From Pseudoalteromonas piscicida (GTDB taxonomy: Bacteria; Pseudomonadota; Gammaproteobacteria; Enterobacterales; Alteromonadaceae), in the NCBI RefSeq assembly GCF_002208135.1, contig NZ_CP021646.1, forward strand, positions 1,843,501 to 1,907,500: DNA of 64,000 nt, read 5' to 3'. Position 1 is the stretch's first letter, and each line of letters opens with the position of its first letter. Made by a program: the position numbers and the translations under genes. Shown piece after piece: positions 17,924-26,952 of this stretch. Below the pieces are notes generated by a model. The model did not search any database and had not been told where the DNA came from. It saw only the letters and a program-made list of their open reading frames with translations.

Positions 17924-18672
17924 GAGATCACCTTTGCTTCTGTTTTTAACTTGTTTACTAACTCTTCAACACTCTCAACCATCACGCCACCAGAGCGCTT
18001 AGCTGGTTCTTCAACTTTCACCAATTCAATACGAGGTGCTAAATCAACGCCTAATGAATCCGCTGCGATTACGTCTAGTGGTTTACGCTTCGCTTTCATG
18101 ATATTTGGGAGTGAAGCATAACGAGGTTCGTTCAAACGTAAATCCGTTGTCACGACAGCAGGAAGTGATAGTGACACCGTTTGCAAGCCGCCATCAACTT
18201 CACGCGTTACTTGCACCTTATCACCTTCCACCACTACTTTAGAGGCAAAAGTACCCTGAGCACGCTTGGTTAACGCCGCTAGCATTTGCCCTGTTTGGTT
18301 ATTATCAGAATCGATAGACTGTTTGCCTAGAATGACCAGCTCTGGATTTTCCTGTTCCACTACCTTAGCCAATAGCTTTGCAATATGCAGAGATTCAAGC
18401 TTTGCGTCTGTTTCAATATGAATCGCTTTATCTGCACCGAGTGCCAGCGCCGTTCTCAGCTGCTCTTGGCAAGCTTTATCGCCAATTGATACTGCAATAA
18501 CTTCTGTCGCAGTGCCCGCTTCTTTTAAACGAACCGCCTCTTCTACTGCAATTTCACAAAATGGGTTGATCGCCATTTTAACGTTGCTCAAATCAACATC
18601 ACTGTTGTCAGGTTTGACTCTTGCCTTTACGTTGTAATCAATCACGCGTTTGATTGGCACAAGTACTTTCAT
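17920..18672 (-). CDS. etfB: Electron transfer flavoprotein beta subunit
   Basis: 250-residue AMP-binding subunit of ETF. It starts [19 protein letters not shown] and contains the family regions [47 protein letters not shown] and [16 protein letters not shown]. First gene of the etfBA operon. Two palindromes in the region upstream (18703 and 18752), shared with the divergent ETF-QO gene, are probable operators that tie ETF to fatty-acid or branched-chain amino-acid breakdown. Confidence 0.96.
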   Translation of the reverse strand: MKVLVPIKRVIDYNVKARVKPDNSDVDLSNVKMAINPFCEIAVEEAVRLKEAGTATEVIAVSIGDKACQEQLRTALALGADKAIHIETDAKLESLHIAKLLAKVVEQENPELVILGKQSIDSDNNQTGQMLAALTKRAQGTFASKVVVEGDKVQVTREVDGGLQTVSLSLPAVVTTDLRLNEPRYASLPNIMKAKRKPLDVIAADSLGVDLAPRIELVKVEEPAKRSGGVMVESVEELVNKLKTEAKVIS

Positions 18673-18702
18673 GGTTACTCCATCATCTGGTTATTCTCTA
18701 AG

Positions 18703-18718
18703 CTGACGTCTACGTCAA
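18703..18718. promoter_or_regulatory. Operator-like palindrome 1 (LiuR/MerR type)
   Basis: CTGACGTCTACGTCAA fits TTGACGTNNACGTCAA with one mismatch. It lies 31 bases upstream of the etfB start. The motif resembles operators described for the MerR-type regulator LiuR in gammaproteobacteria; this assignment is from memory of the motif. The second copy is 33 bases away. Confidence 0.6.
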
Positions 18719-18751
18719 CAAATTATTTTATTGGTTTCAGACTACTTCCTG

Positions 18752-18767
18752 TTGACGTAAACGTCAA
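18752..18767. promoter_or_regulatory. Operator-like palindrome 2 (LiuR/MerR type)
   Basis: TTGACGTAAACGTCAA has perfect arms, extended to GTTGAC/GTCAAC by one base each side. It lies 81 bases upstream of the ETF-QO start and 79 from etfB. Its position between divergent ETF genes suggests joint control of both transcripts. Confidence 0.65.
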
Positions 18768-18848
18768 CCTCAAATAACCTTAGTTTAACGAAATTCAAAC
18801 TAAAGCCTCTCTTTAGTTAATCTACCGTCAAATAGTGTGAGGTTAATA

Positions 18849-20498
18849 ATGGTCGAACGTGAAACCATGGAGTTTGATGTTGTGATAGTTGGTGCAGGTC
18901 CTGCGGGCCTGTCTTGCGCTATCCGACTAGCTCAACAGGCTCAAGAAAAACAACAAGAATTAATGATTTGTGTAGTCGAAAAAGGTTCAGAAGTAGGTGC
19001 ACATATTTTGTCTGGTGCAGTATTTGAAACCAAAGCACTAGACGAACTTATCCCTGATTGGGCTGCAAAAGGCGCTCCCGTGACAACGAAAGTGACGGGT
19101 GACGACATTTATTTATTCAAAAATGAAACCAATGCCACCAAACTGCCTCATCTAGTGGTACCAAAAACATTTAAAAATGACGGCAACTATATTGTTTCTA
19201 TGGGGAATGTCTGCCGTTGGCTCGCTGAACAAGCAGAGCAACTTGGTGTTGAAATTTTCCCAGGCTTTAGCGCCCACTCTCTAATTATTGAAGAGCAACA
19301 AGTTAAAGGTATTATTACCGGTGATATGGGCTTAGATAGAGATGGCCAACCTAAAGACAGCTACATGCCTGGAATGGAGCTTAGAGCGAAATATACAGTA
19401 TTTGCTGAAGGTTGCCGTGGCCACTTAGGCAAACAACTTATAGCTGAATTTAAACTGGATAAAGACGCTTCTCCTCAACACTATGGCATCGGCTTTAAGG
19501 AAATTTGGCAAGTAGACCCAAGCAAGCATAAAGAAGGTCTTGTTGTACACGGCACAGGCTGGCCGCTCGACAATGATACACATGGCGGTTCATTTATGTA
19601 TCATGCTGAAAACAATCAAGTCGTGGTCGGGTTAATCATCGACTTAAATTACACTAATCCACACCTAAGTCCATTTGATGAATTTCAGCGTATGAAGCAT
19701 CACGACACCTTTGCCAGTGTACTTGAAGGTGGTGAGCGCATTGCCTATGGTGCTCGAGCAATCGCCAAAGGTGGCTTTCATAGCCTACCTAAAATGCATT
19801 TCCCAGGTGGTTTACTGATTGGCTGCGACGCAGGTACCCTCAACTTTGCCAAAATTAAAGGCAACCATACTGCAATGAAGTCCGGTGTGCTTGCAGCCGA
19901 TGCCATCATTGAGGCATTAGACCAAGAAAGCGCTCCGTCAGACTTGGTAAGCTTTGCCGACAAATTTAAGGCAAGCTGGCTTTATGATGAGCTTTATCAA
20001 TCTCGCAACTTTGGCCCAGCAATGCATAAGTTAGGTCGTATTATGGGTGGCGCCTACAATATGATCGACCAAAACATTTTCTCAGGTTCGCTACCATTTA
20101 CCATTAAGGACGAACATCAGGATCACGCACAGCTTAAGCTTGCATCTGAGTCGCAAACTATAAGTTACCCAAAGCCGGATGGTAAATTAAGTTTTGACAA
20201 ACTTTCTTCCGTATTTTTATCGAATACTAACCATGAAGAAGTGCAACCATGTCATTTACAGTTAAAAGATTCTGATATACCAATCAAAGTGAATTTAGCT
20301 AAGTTTGATGAGCCTGCACAGCGCTACTGCCCCGCAGGCGTGTATGAAGTAAACGAAAACGAGCAAGGTGAGAAGCTGTTTGTCATCAATTCGCAAAACT
20401 GTATTCATTGCAAAACCTGCGATATTAAAGATCCGAGCCAAAATATTACCTGGGTCACACCAGAAGGGGCTGGTGGTCCGAACTATCCAAACATGTAA
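18849..20498 (+). CDS. Electron transfer flavoprotein-ubiquinone oxidoreductase
   Basis: 549-residue membrane-associated flavoprotein that re-oxidises ETF and reduces ubiquinone. The N-terminal FAD-binding motif is VVIVGAGPAGLSC; LSGAVFETKALDELIPDW and GCDAGTLNFAKIKGNHTAMKSG are family signatures. The C-terminal [4Fe-4S] domain has all four cysteines: RYCPAGVYEV and CIHCKTCDIKDP. It ends GGPNYPNM as usual. The ATG at 18849 (MVERETMEFDVVIVG) matches family starts; a GTG at 18837 would add four residues. It is divergent from etfBA, with shared operators between. Confidence 0.95.
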   Translation: MVERETMEFDVVIVGAGPAGLSCAIRLAQQAQEKQQELMICVVEKGSEVGAHILSGAVFETKALDELIPDWAAKGAPVTTKVTGDDIYLFKNETNATKLPHLVVPKTFKNDGNYIVSMGNVCRWLAEQAEQLGVEIFPGFSAHSLIIEEQQVKGIITGDMGLDRDGQPKDSYMPGMELRAKYTVFAEGCRGHLGKQLIAEFKLDKDASPQHYGIGFKEIWQVDPSKHKEGLVVHGTGWPLDNDTHGGSFMYHAENNQVVVGLIIDLNYTNPHLSPFDEFQRMKHHDTFASVLEGGERIAYGARAIAKGGFHSLPKMHFPGGLLIGCDAGTLNFAKIKGNHTAMKSGVLAADAIIEALDQESAPSDLVSFADKFKASWLYDELYQSRNFGPAMHKLGRIMGGAYNMIDQNIFSGSLPFTIKDEHQDHAQLKLASESQTISYPKPDGKLSFDKLSSVFLSNTNHEEVQPCHLQLKDSDIPIKVNLAKFDEPAQRYCPAGVYEVNENEQGEKLFVINSQNCIHCKTCDIKDPSQNITWVTPEGAGGPNYPNM

Positions 20499-20520
20499 TA
20501 CCAATAAATCCTAAATTGCT

Positions 20521-20542
20521 GGGGCGAAATGCCCCTTTCTTT
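20521..20542 (+). terminator. Terminator after ETF-QO
   Basis: GGGGC-GAAAT-GCCCC stem-loop followed by TTTCTTT, 22 bases after the ETF-QO stop. The next gene therefore probably has its own promoter just downstream. Confidence 0.75.
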
Positions 20543-20581
20543 CCTATACTTAGCGTATATTTTTAAAATAGAGTTGAGTCT

Positions 20582-21061
20582 ATGCCACAACAATCCGTCA
20601 CCTTTCGATTTTTAGCAGAGCCCACCGACGTCAACTTTGGCGGTAAAGTACACGGTGGTATGGTCATGAAATGGATTGATCAAGCTGGGTATGCTTGCGC
20701 CGCGGGTTGGAGCGGTAGCTACTGCGTTACCGTTTCAGTAGCGGGCATGCGCTTCCACCGCCCTATTCTTGTGGGTCAGATTGTTGAAGTTTCCGCGCGC
20801 ATTGCCCATACCGGAAATACCAGTATGCAGATTTTTATTCAGGTGCGCTGTGGCGATCCAAAAACGCAGCGACTTGTCGAAACCAATCACTGTATCATCA
20901 GCTTTATCGCCATGGACCAAGCTGGGTATCCAATTCAAATTCCGCAGTTTAAAGCGAAAACCGAAGAGGAGAAAAAATTAGAAGCCTATGCGGTGAAAAT
21001 GAAGGAAATAGCGATCCAGACCGAATCGCTATTAGAAGAAACCTTGTCCGATAGTAAATAA
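20582..21061 (+). CDS. Acyl-CoA thioesterase, hotdog fold
   Basis: A 159-residue hotdog-fold protein of the YciA/acyl-CoA thioesterase group, which hydrolyses acyl-CoA to free acid and CoA. The active-site region TDVNFGGKVHGGMVMKWIDQAG, with the catalytic-type Asp and HGG turn, and the long helix and strand VTVSVAGMRFHRPILVGQIVEV are characteristic. The C-terminal 35 residues are charged and helical. Its place behind ETF-QO fits a role in acyl-CoA turnover, though a terminator separates them. Confidence 0.88.
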   Translation: MPQQSVTFRFLAEPTDVNFGGKVHGGMVMKWIDQAGYACAAGWSGSYCVTVSVAGMRFHRPILVGQIVEVSARIAHTGNTSMQIFIQVRCGDPKTQRLVETNHCIISFIAMDQAGYPIQIPQFKAKTEEEKKLEAYAVKMKEIAIQTESLLEETLSDSK

Positions 21062-21090
21062 CATGAAGGTCTGATAACAAAAAGTAAAGT

Positions 21091-21120
21091 ATAGAAGTTC
21101 AGCTACGATTGAACTTCTAT
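21091..21120. terminator. Bidirectional terminator between convergent genes
   Basis: ATAGAAGTTCA pairs perfectly with TGAACTTCTAT across an 8-base loop. The stem overlaps the stop codon and last codons of the TonB-like gene on the minus strand, a compact convergent arrangement. Confidence 0.65.
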
Positions 21121-22152
21121 CAGTTTAAAGGAGCTATTCGGCTCACCAAAAACCACGATATTACACTCACCCCAACTTTTCGGTATATTCCACTGCATAT
21201 CTTCAGCAAATTTAAATTGTGAAAACTGGTTATCACATCGTACTTCAAGAGTATGAAGTGCGCCTGAAACCTCAGTGATAGCGAAATTGGGTCTGACCAA
21301 TGCGTGCGTCCAGACATCATCATTTTTGATTTCAGCGGCTATAACAAGCATCTTGCTCTTATCTGCTATCAAAGCAACAATTTCATCTATGACAGGTTGA
21401 ACTGCTGATTTATATGTGTCTTGTCCATCTAATTCCATTAGTTTTTTATGGTTTTTTAGCGCTCCTTTATATTCCTGCAGCTGGGTTTGGAGCTTAATTG
21501 CATTGATAAGGGCGTTGGCGTAGAGTTCAGGTTTAACAATATCCTTGCCGTGCCAGATGATCCCTTTATGCGCCTCAAGCTCTTGTCTAGGTTCCGCTGT
21601 TAGTTGAAAGTATCGCGCTTTTACTAAGTTAAAGTAGGCTTCTTCATATCGATTCCAACGACCTTTTCTTGCCAGTTTATCAATATGTTCTTTAGCTTCT
21701 ACTAGCTTACTTTCATCAAGGAGGTTATTGATGTTGCGATAACTTCTCACAAAACCTCGAGATGCTCCTTCTGCCGCATCTGACATATTGAATGAAAACA
21801 TCACACTATTTTTGCACTGTTTAATCGGCTTACCATCTTTTGTTGCTGGAGAAAATTGCCAGTTTTTAATTGCTCGCAGTGCAGCGCGTTCGAAGCCTTT
21901 CTGTCCAGATGAATTCTCCACTATCGGAGACGCCACTGAACCATCCTCATTGATGATATAGCTCAGCGTAACCCAGCCTTCCCCGCCGACTAACGCAACA
22001 TTACGTGGATACTGAGGAGCAACTCTTTCAACAGCCGATGCATTTACGATTGTAGATAAATGTAAGTTTGGCTCGCTTGCAGCAAATGCGTCTGTTGTGA
22101 GTGAAGCGAATAAAACAGAGGTCATTAAAGTAGATTTAATAAAATTGTCCAT
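21103..22152 (-). CDS. Secreted protein with TonB C-terminal domain
   Basis: A 349-residue exported protein. The signal peptide ends near DAFAASEPN (about residue 25). A TonB C-terminal domain lies at about residues 35-125: VERVAPQYPRNVALVGGEGWVTLSYIINEDGSV and FERAALRAIKNWQFSPA. The rest, about 220 residues, is mostly helical (KYFQ and ELYANALINAIKLQTQLQEYKGAL segments, TPR-like). Unlike true TonB it lacks a membrane anchor and Pro-rich spacer, and it has no exbBD beside it, so it is probably a periplasmic adaptor rather than an energiser. Role unknown. Confidence 0.78.
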   Translation of the reverse strand: MDNFIKSTLMTSVLFASLTTDAFAASEPNLHLSTIVNASAVERVAPQYPRNVALVGGEGWVTLSYIINEDGSVASPIVENSSGQKGFERAALRAIKNWQFSPATKDGKPIKQCKNSVMFSFNMSDAAEGASRGFVRSYRNINNLLDESKLVEAKEHIDKLARKGRWNRYEEAYFNLVKARYFQLTAEPRQELEAHKGIIWHGKDIVKPELYANALINAIKLQTQLQEYKGALKNHKKLMELDGQDTYKSAVQPVIDEIVALIADKSKMLVIAAEIKNDDVWTHALVRPNFAITEVSGALHTLEVRCDNQFSQFKFAEDMQWNIPKSWGECNIVVFGEPNSSFKLIEVQS

Positions 22153-22439
22153 ATCAAATTATCCGTTATTTATAGAAGCTAATCAGTAATATAGCACAGA
22201 CTTTATATTACCAACAACGACCCTGAAATGGGACCTGGCTTTGTATTTATCGGGTGAATATTAACTCTAATGAGAGCCGGGGGCGATTTGAAAAACGCGT
22301 TCCTTCTTGGCACTAAACTTTGGTTTCTTTAAATTATGTACGTTAGATAATGTGTTGGCGGTAGGGTATTTTAAATTTGAATCTCAAGGTGCAAAATATC
22401 TCGGTAATCTTGTCGATAGATTTGGCTAGTTAAGCTACG

Positions 22440-22727
22440 CTAAAGCAAATTCCTTGCTAATGTAAAAATGACTTTTTCACTAGCCGCTAGTGCGTCGCGT
22501 TTACTTAAGTTGCCTTCTTTTAATAATTGTAAGCTTACTTTTTCCGCTTCTTGACTGAGTAGTACATCCATTTTAGTTGGACTTACCGCCCCTTCTGTTA
22601 AATCATTAATTATTGCTTGCAACGCAGCTCTACGCTCAGATATCGCGCGGATCAAAATAGGTTTTAAAGGGGATGATTTACAGAGCGCTTCTTGACAGCT
22701 TTGGTCAACCTTTCTATTAAACTCCAT
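22440..22727 (-). CDS. Small helical hypothetical protein
   Basis: A 95-residue, all-helical, charged protein without recognised family. It contains two cysteines near the N-terminus (CQEALC) and no membrane segment. Its ATG overlaps the TAA of the preceding 60-residue gene (TAATG), so the two are translationally coupled, which supports both being real. Confidence 0.55.
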   Translation of the reverse strand: MEFNRKVDQSCQEALCKSSPLKPILIRAISERRAALQAIINDLTEGAVSPTKMDVLLSQEAEKVSLQLLKEGNLSKRDALAASEKVIFTLARNLL

Positions 22728-22909
22728 TATTTACACTCATCTCGTTTCAGGCGATTAAATGCTTGTAATTTTTCTCGTAAGCCTTGAATTGGTTTTATGT
22801 CTTCGACCAATTGCTTGTACTCGTATGCTCTAGTGCCAATGATTTGTTCGTTATCTGTGCGTAAACTCGAACGTAAGCTATTTTGGGCCGAAAAAGTATA
22901 CCGATTCAT
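22727..22909 (-). CDS. Small hypothetical protein coupled to the next gene
   Basis: A 60-residue basic protein (MNRYTFSAQNSLRSSLR..., ending RLKRDECK). GGAAG lies 7 bases before the ATG. No family is recognised. The size, basic nature and one-base overlap with a second small gene resemble a two-gene module, but nothing in the sequence identifies it as toxin-antitoxin. Confidence 0.5.
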   Translation of the reverse strand: MNRYTFSAQNSLRSSLRTDNEQIIGTRAYEYKQLVEDIKPIQGLREKLQAFNRLKRDECK

Positions 22910-23065
22910 GTTGCGACTTCCATCAATATTCCATTGTTTACAAGGTTATGCGAAAAATCTGAATAAATGAATTACATGGCATTACAGGGCTGATTGCGAG
23001 CAGGATTTTGTGAAAGTCGGGATCAATAGTAAACTTCACTCATCTTAATTCAGACAGAGACCATA

Positions 23066-23773
23066 GTGGAACAAATCACTATCGAGCCCATCGGCTTTAT
23101 CCAATCTCCTTATAAACAGAAGTTCGCTATTCCGAGACAACCAAGGCTTGTCCCAGAGGCAAAAGCCAAGCTTAGATTTGTTGGTGAATTCAATCGCGAA
23201 GAATTTGTTCGTGGTATTGAAGCGTTCACGCATATTTGGTTGTTGTTTCGTTTTCATGAAACCGCTGATAAAGGTTACTCTGCGCTTGTACGCCCTCCGA
23301 GACTCGGTGGTAATGAACGTAAAGGCGTATTTGCAACTAGAGCGACTTTTCGACCCAACGGCATTGGCATGAGTGCTGTAAAGCTCGAGGGCGTAGAATA
23401 TAAAAATGGTCAGCTGGATTTATTGCTCTCTGGCGTAGACTTATTGGACGGTACACCAATCATTGACATTAAGCCGTATCTTCCCTATTCCGATGCCTTG
23501 GTGGATGCCACGGCAGGCTTTGCTGATACTCGGCCAGAAACGCAGATGTCTGTTAGCTTCTCAGACGAAGCTATCGTTTTTATTGAAAAACAGAAAAACT
23601 ATCCAGAACTTCAGCAATTCATTACTAATGTACTGAAGCAAGATCCTCGTCCTGCTTATAAAAAGAAACGCACATCACAGCAGGACTATGGCATGAGTTT
23701 GTATGATTTTAATATCCGTTGGACTGTGGATGGCGAGCATAATCATGTCACTGAAATTTCGTTAGCAAAATAG
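23066..23773 (+). CDS. trmO: tRNA (N6-threonylcarbamoyladenosine(37)-N6)-methyltransferase TrmO
   Basis: SAM-dependent enzyme that methylates t6A37 in tRNA-Thr decoding ACY; formerly YaeB/TsaA. 235 residues: a single-sheeted beta-barrel catalytic domain with IGFIQSPYKQKFAIPRQP, RPPRLGGNERKGVFATRATFRPNGIG and LLDGTPIIDIKPYLPYSDA. The C-terminal DPRPAYKKKR region is typical. It starts at GTG (23066) after CAGAGA. It precedes proS, a neighbourhood also conserved near E. coli yaeB-rcsF-proS. Confidence 0.93.
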   Translation: MEQITIEPIGFIQSPYKQKFAIPRQPRLVPEAKAKLRFVGEFNREEFVRGIEAFTHIWLLFRFHETADKGYSALVRPPRLGGNERKGVFATRATFRPNGIGMSAVKLEGVEYKNGQLDLLLSGVDLLDGTPIIDIKPYLPYSDALVDATAGFADTRPETQMSVSFSDEAIVFIEKQKNYPELQQFITNVLKQDPRPAYKKKRTSQQDYGMSLYDFNIRWTVDGEHNHVTEISLAK

Positions 23774-23904
23774 CAAATTCAGCGGCTTGCCAATAAACTT
23801 ATAAATTATGAAGATGTTTAGGTATTAAAGCTTTTTAAGCGGCAACTGCACTGCTAGAATAGCCGCCAATAAGAGAACAATAAGTAACTTATACTGGAAT
23901 AAGA

Positions 23905-25632
23905 ATGCGTACGAGTGAATATATATTAGCGACTCTAAAAGAGACGCCGTCTGATGCAGAGGTGGTAAGCCACCAGCTAATGCTTAGAGCGGGTATGATC
24001 CGTAAATTGGCTTCAGGTCTTTATACTTGGCTACCATCAGGCCTAAAAGTTTTCCGCAAAGTAGAGAGAATTGTCCGTGAAGAAATGGACAAAGCGGGAG
24101 CGATTGAGCTGCTAATGCCAGTGATCCAGCCTGCAGAGCTGTGGGAAGAGTCAGGCCGTTGGGAGCAGTTTGGTCCTGAACTACTTCGTATTAATGACCG
24201 TCATGGCCGTCCATTTGCACTTGGTCCAACGCATGAAGAAGTGATCACTGATCTTGTACGTCGCGAAATCAACAGCTATAAGCAACTGCCGATCACACTT
24301 TATCAAATCAGTACTAAAGTACGTGACGAAGTTCGTCCACGTTTTGGTGTGATGCGCGCGCGTGAATTCACCATGAAAGACGCCTATTCATTCCACATGA
24401 CTGACGAGTGTCTTGAAAAAACATATCACAAGATGTTCCAAGCTTACTGTAACATTTTTGATCGTTTAGGCGTTGACTACCGCCCAGTTATTGCTGACAG
24501 CGGTTCGATTGGCGGTAATTTATCGCATGAATTCCATGTACTTGCAGAGTCTGGTGAAGATGCGATCGCATTCAGTGATGAAAGTGACTACGCTGCAAAC
24601 ATTGAAAAGGCTGAAGCGCTTGCACCAACTGAAGCTCGCCCAGCGCCAAGTAAAGAACTTAATACGTTTGACACACCTGAAGCTTTCACCATCGCTGAGC
24701 TAAAAGCAAAACATGGCGTTAAACCACACCGTGGTGTGAAAACACTCATCGTGTATGGCACACCAGACGAAGACGGTAAACGTGGTCTTGTCGCGCTTAT
24801 CGTTCGTGGCGATCATGACTTAAATGAGCTTAAAGCTGAGAAATTAGCACAAGTGGATTCACCGCTCGAGATGGCGAGCGAAGAAGACATTGTTAACGCT
24901 ATTGGTGCAAAACCTGGCTCTTTGGGACCTGTCGGTCTTTCAATGCCTATTATTGTCGATCGCAGCGCAGCTATCATGGCTGATTTTGTTGCCGGTGCAA
25001 ACAAAGATGGTGTTCATTACAGTGGGATTAACTGGGACAGAGACGTAAACGCTTATACTGTTGAAGATATCCGTAACGTGGTTGAAGGCGATCCAAGCCC
25101 TTGTGGTAAAGGTAAAATCCTTATCAAACGTGGTATCGAGGTAGGTCACGTGTTCCAACTTGGTACTAAGTACTCTGAAGCAATGAAAGCTGGCGTACTT
25201 GGCGAAGAAGGGAAGAACCAAACATTAACCATGGGTTGTTATGGTATTGGTGTTTCTCGTATCGTTGCCGCTGCAATCGAGCAAAATAACGATGATTACG
25301 GTATCAAATGGCCTGTTGCTATTGCGCCATTTGAGTTGGCAATCGTGCCAATGAATATGCATAAGTCTCACCGTATCCCAGAGATCGCAGAAAAGTTCTA
25401 TACCGATCTACAAAATGCAGGGATTGATGTGTTATTCGACGACCGTAAAGAGCGTCCAGGTGTTATGTTTAACGATATGGAACTTATCGGTATTCCTTAT
25501 ACCCTAGTGATTGGCGAGCGTAACCTTGATGAAAATAAGGTTGAACTGAAAAACCGTCAAACTGGCGAAAAACTGATGCTGGATATTGAATCTGCGGTTG
25601 AAACAATCGTTAATGCAATTAAAAGCAAATAA
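23905..25632 (+). CDS. proS: Prolyl-tRNA synthetase, bacterial type with editing domain
   Basis: Class II aminoacyl-tRNA synthetase charging tRNA-Pro; 575 residues. Motif 2 region includes [14 protein letters not shown] and [25 protein letters not shown]. The INS editing domain that deacylates Ala-tRNA-Pro spans about residues 225-390 ([42 protein letters not shown]). Motif 3 is [19 protein letters not shown], and the C-terminal anticodon-binding domain ends with [10 protein letters not shown]. The strong start [13 protein letters not shown] is family-typical. Confidence 0.97.
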   Translation: MRTSEYILATLKETPSDAEVVSHQLMLRAGMIRKLASGLYTWLPSGLKVFRKVERIVREEMDKAGAIELLMPVIQPAELWEESGRWEQFGPELLRINDRHGRPFALGPTHEEVITDLVRREINSYKQLPITLYQISTKVRDEVRPRFGVMRAREFTMKDAYSFHMTDECLEKTYHKMFQAYCNIFDRLGVDYRPVIADSGSIGGNLSHEFHVLAESGEDAIAFSDESDYAANIEKAEALAPTEARPAPSKELNTFDTPEAFTIAELKAKHGVKPHRGVKTLIVYGTPDEDGKRGLVALIVRGDHDLNELKAEKLAQVDSPLEMASEEDIVNAIGAKPGSLGPVGLSMPIIVDRSAAIMADFVAGANKDGVHYSGINWDRDVNAYTVEDIRNVVEGDPSPCGKGKILIKRGIEVGHVFQLGTKYSEAMKAGVLGEEGKNQTLTMGCYGIGVSRIVAAAIEQNNDDYGIKWPVAIAPFELAIVPMNMHKSHRIPEIAEKFYTDLQNAGIDVLFDDRKERPGVMFNDMELIGIPYTLVIGERNLDENKVELKNRQTGEKLMLDIESAVETIVNAIKSK

Positions 25633-25652
25633 GCCTAGTTAAATTGCACAAT

Positions 25653-25680
25653 AAAAGAGCATACAGGTGTATGCTCTTTT
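25653..25680. terminator. Intrinsic terminator of proS
   Basis: A perfect 13-base inverted repeat, AAAAGAGCATACA/TGTATGCTCTTTT, 20 bases after the proS stop. A-rich and T-rich flanks make it able to work in both directions. Confidence 0.88.
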
Positions 25681-25762
25681 GTCATATTAGCTTCTCCTAA
25701 CTGCCCCGCCACTGTCATCTTTGCCTCTTAGCATTGTCATTATTACGCTAAAGAGCCAAGCC

Positions 25763-26563
25763 ATGAAAACAACATACTATCCGAGTATTTGGATCTCAGA
25801 CGTACACTTGGGCTACAAGGACTGTAAAGCGAAGTTCTTGCTAGATTTTCTCAACAAAACTGAATGTGATGTACTCTATCTGGTTGGTGATATCGTTGAT
25901 CTATGGTCAATGAAACGCCAGTTTTTTTGGGATCCATCCCACTATCAGGTATTAGAATGCATACAAAAAAAAGCGGGATCTGGTACACGCGTTATCTACA
26001 TACCGGGTAATCACGACGAAACCTTCAGAAACTATGTTGGACAAACGCTTTTTAAAGTCGAAGTGCATAAAACCTTTATTCATACCACTTCTGCAGGTAA
26101 GCGATTTTTATTACTGCACGGCGATGATTTTGACTCGGCAACAAGATACAACAAACTGATCAGTATCATTGGCGATGCCGCTTATGATTTTCTACTCTTC
26201 TTAAATCGCTGGACCAATCGCGTACGACGCTTATATGGCGGTCATTACTGGTCGCTTGCATCTTGGCTGAAAAACCGCGTGCATAAAGCCAGAGAGGCCA
26301 TTGCCGCATTCGAGAACGCAGCAATTCATGAAGCGAAGAAGCAAGGTGTTGACGGTATTATCTGCGGACATATCCATCAGCCGGAGATCCGTGTTGTCGA
26401 CGGTATTGTTTACTGTAATGATGGTGATTGGATAGAAAACTGCACGGCATTGGTTGAAAACCAAGAAGGTCGTATCGAATTGCTACATTGGTCAGATGTA
26501 CAATCGGTTCTCAACGTAGTTGAAATTGAAAACATGAAAACTGATAATATTGAAGCCGCTTAA
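25763..26563 (+). CDS. LpxH-like metallophosphoesterase (UDP-2,3-diacylglucosamine diphosphatase family)
   Basis: A 266-residue calcineurin-like phosphoesterase. All metal-binding motifs are present in order: SDVHLG, VGDIVDLW, PGNHDE, LLHGDDFD and CGHIHQ. The arrangement and length fit the LpxH/LpxH2-type group that hydrolyses UDP-2,3-diacylglucosamine in lipid A synthesis, but GNHDE instead of GNRD makes it closer to LpxH2-like proteins, whose substrate is less certain. The frame opens 14 codons earlier; the ATG at 25763 gives a normal N-terminus though its ribosome site is weak. Confidence 0.75.
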   Translation: MKTTYYPSIWISDVHLGYKDCKAKFLLDFLNKTECDVLYLVGDIVDLWSMKRQFFWDPSHYQVLECIQKKAGSGTRVIYIPGNHDETFRNYVGQTLFKVEVHKTFIHTTSAGKRFLLLHGDDFDSATRYNKLISIIGDAAYDFLLFLNRWTNRVRRLYGGHYWSLASWLKNRVHKAREAIAAFENAAIHEAKKQGVDGIICGHIHQPEIRVVDGIVYCNDGDWIENCTALVENQEGRIELLHWSDVQSVLNVVEIENMKTDNIEAA

Positions 26564-26580
26564 TTAGCGGCTTCATTTCC
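26552..26580 (+). terminator. Terminator overlapping the LpxH-like stop codon
   Basis: GAAGCCGC (26552-26559) pairs with GCGGCTTC (26567-26574); the stop codon TAA is in the loop. ATTTCC follows. It also lies between convergent genes. Confidence 0.65.
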
Positions 26581-26588
26581 TAATTTAG

Positions 26589-26882
26589 TCAGTCATCTTT
26601 TAATAGCTTATGCAGTAAATCGATGCGTTTATTGATACGCTTGTTTTGCACGTACGACTCTGCGCTTAAGCTCATCATTAAAATCAAAAATATGTATAAA
26701 ACGGGTTGTTCAATAATTTCTGAGTAGCGATAAATTAAAAATACGGCTGCCGTTAGCATAGCGATGATCTGGTAGAATCGTCGCTTATTGTTAGGCCTCA
26801 GCGAATTAAACTCTTTTAGTATCGCTTCCTTTCGCGACATATCCTCAAACAGCGCCTGAGGACAATCCTGATTTTCCTTCAT
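26589..26882 (-). CDS. Small two-TM membrane protein, hypothetical
   Basis: A 97-residue protein with a charged N-terminus (CPQALFEDMSRKEAILKEF), two predicted transmembrane helices (about residues 38-55 and 61-78) and a basic coiled C-terminus (NKRINKRIDLLHKLL). The ATG at 26882 is preferred; a TTG at 26930 would add 16 residues. Both have weak ribosome sites. No family is recognised. It lies 70 bases downstream of the 382-residue membrane protein and may be co-transcribed with it. Confidence 0.6.
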   Translation of the reverse strand: MKENQDCPQALFEDMSRKEAILKEFNSLRPNNKRRFYQIIAMLTAAVFLIYRYSEIIEQPVLYIFLILMMSLSAESYVQNKRINKRIDLLHKLLKDD

Positions 26883-26952
26883 ATATATGCTTTCACTTAT
26901 TTTTAGCGAAGTTATATTCGAAATAAACAATTTCCGCTTTTCGTTAGGTGCG

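Noticed and set aside
21103..22152. True TonB energiser
   Set aside because: No N-terminal anchor helix, no Pro-rich spacer and no exbB/exbD nearby; the TonB domain is near the N-terminus.
22440..22909. Toxin-antitoxin pair
   Set aside because: Only size and coupling suggest it; no toxin fold or DNA-binding antitoxin motif was recognised.
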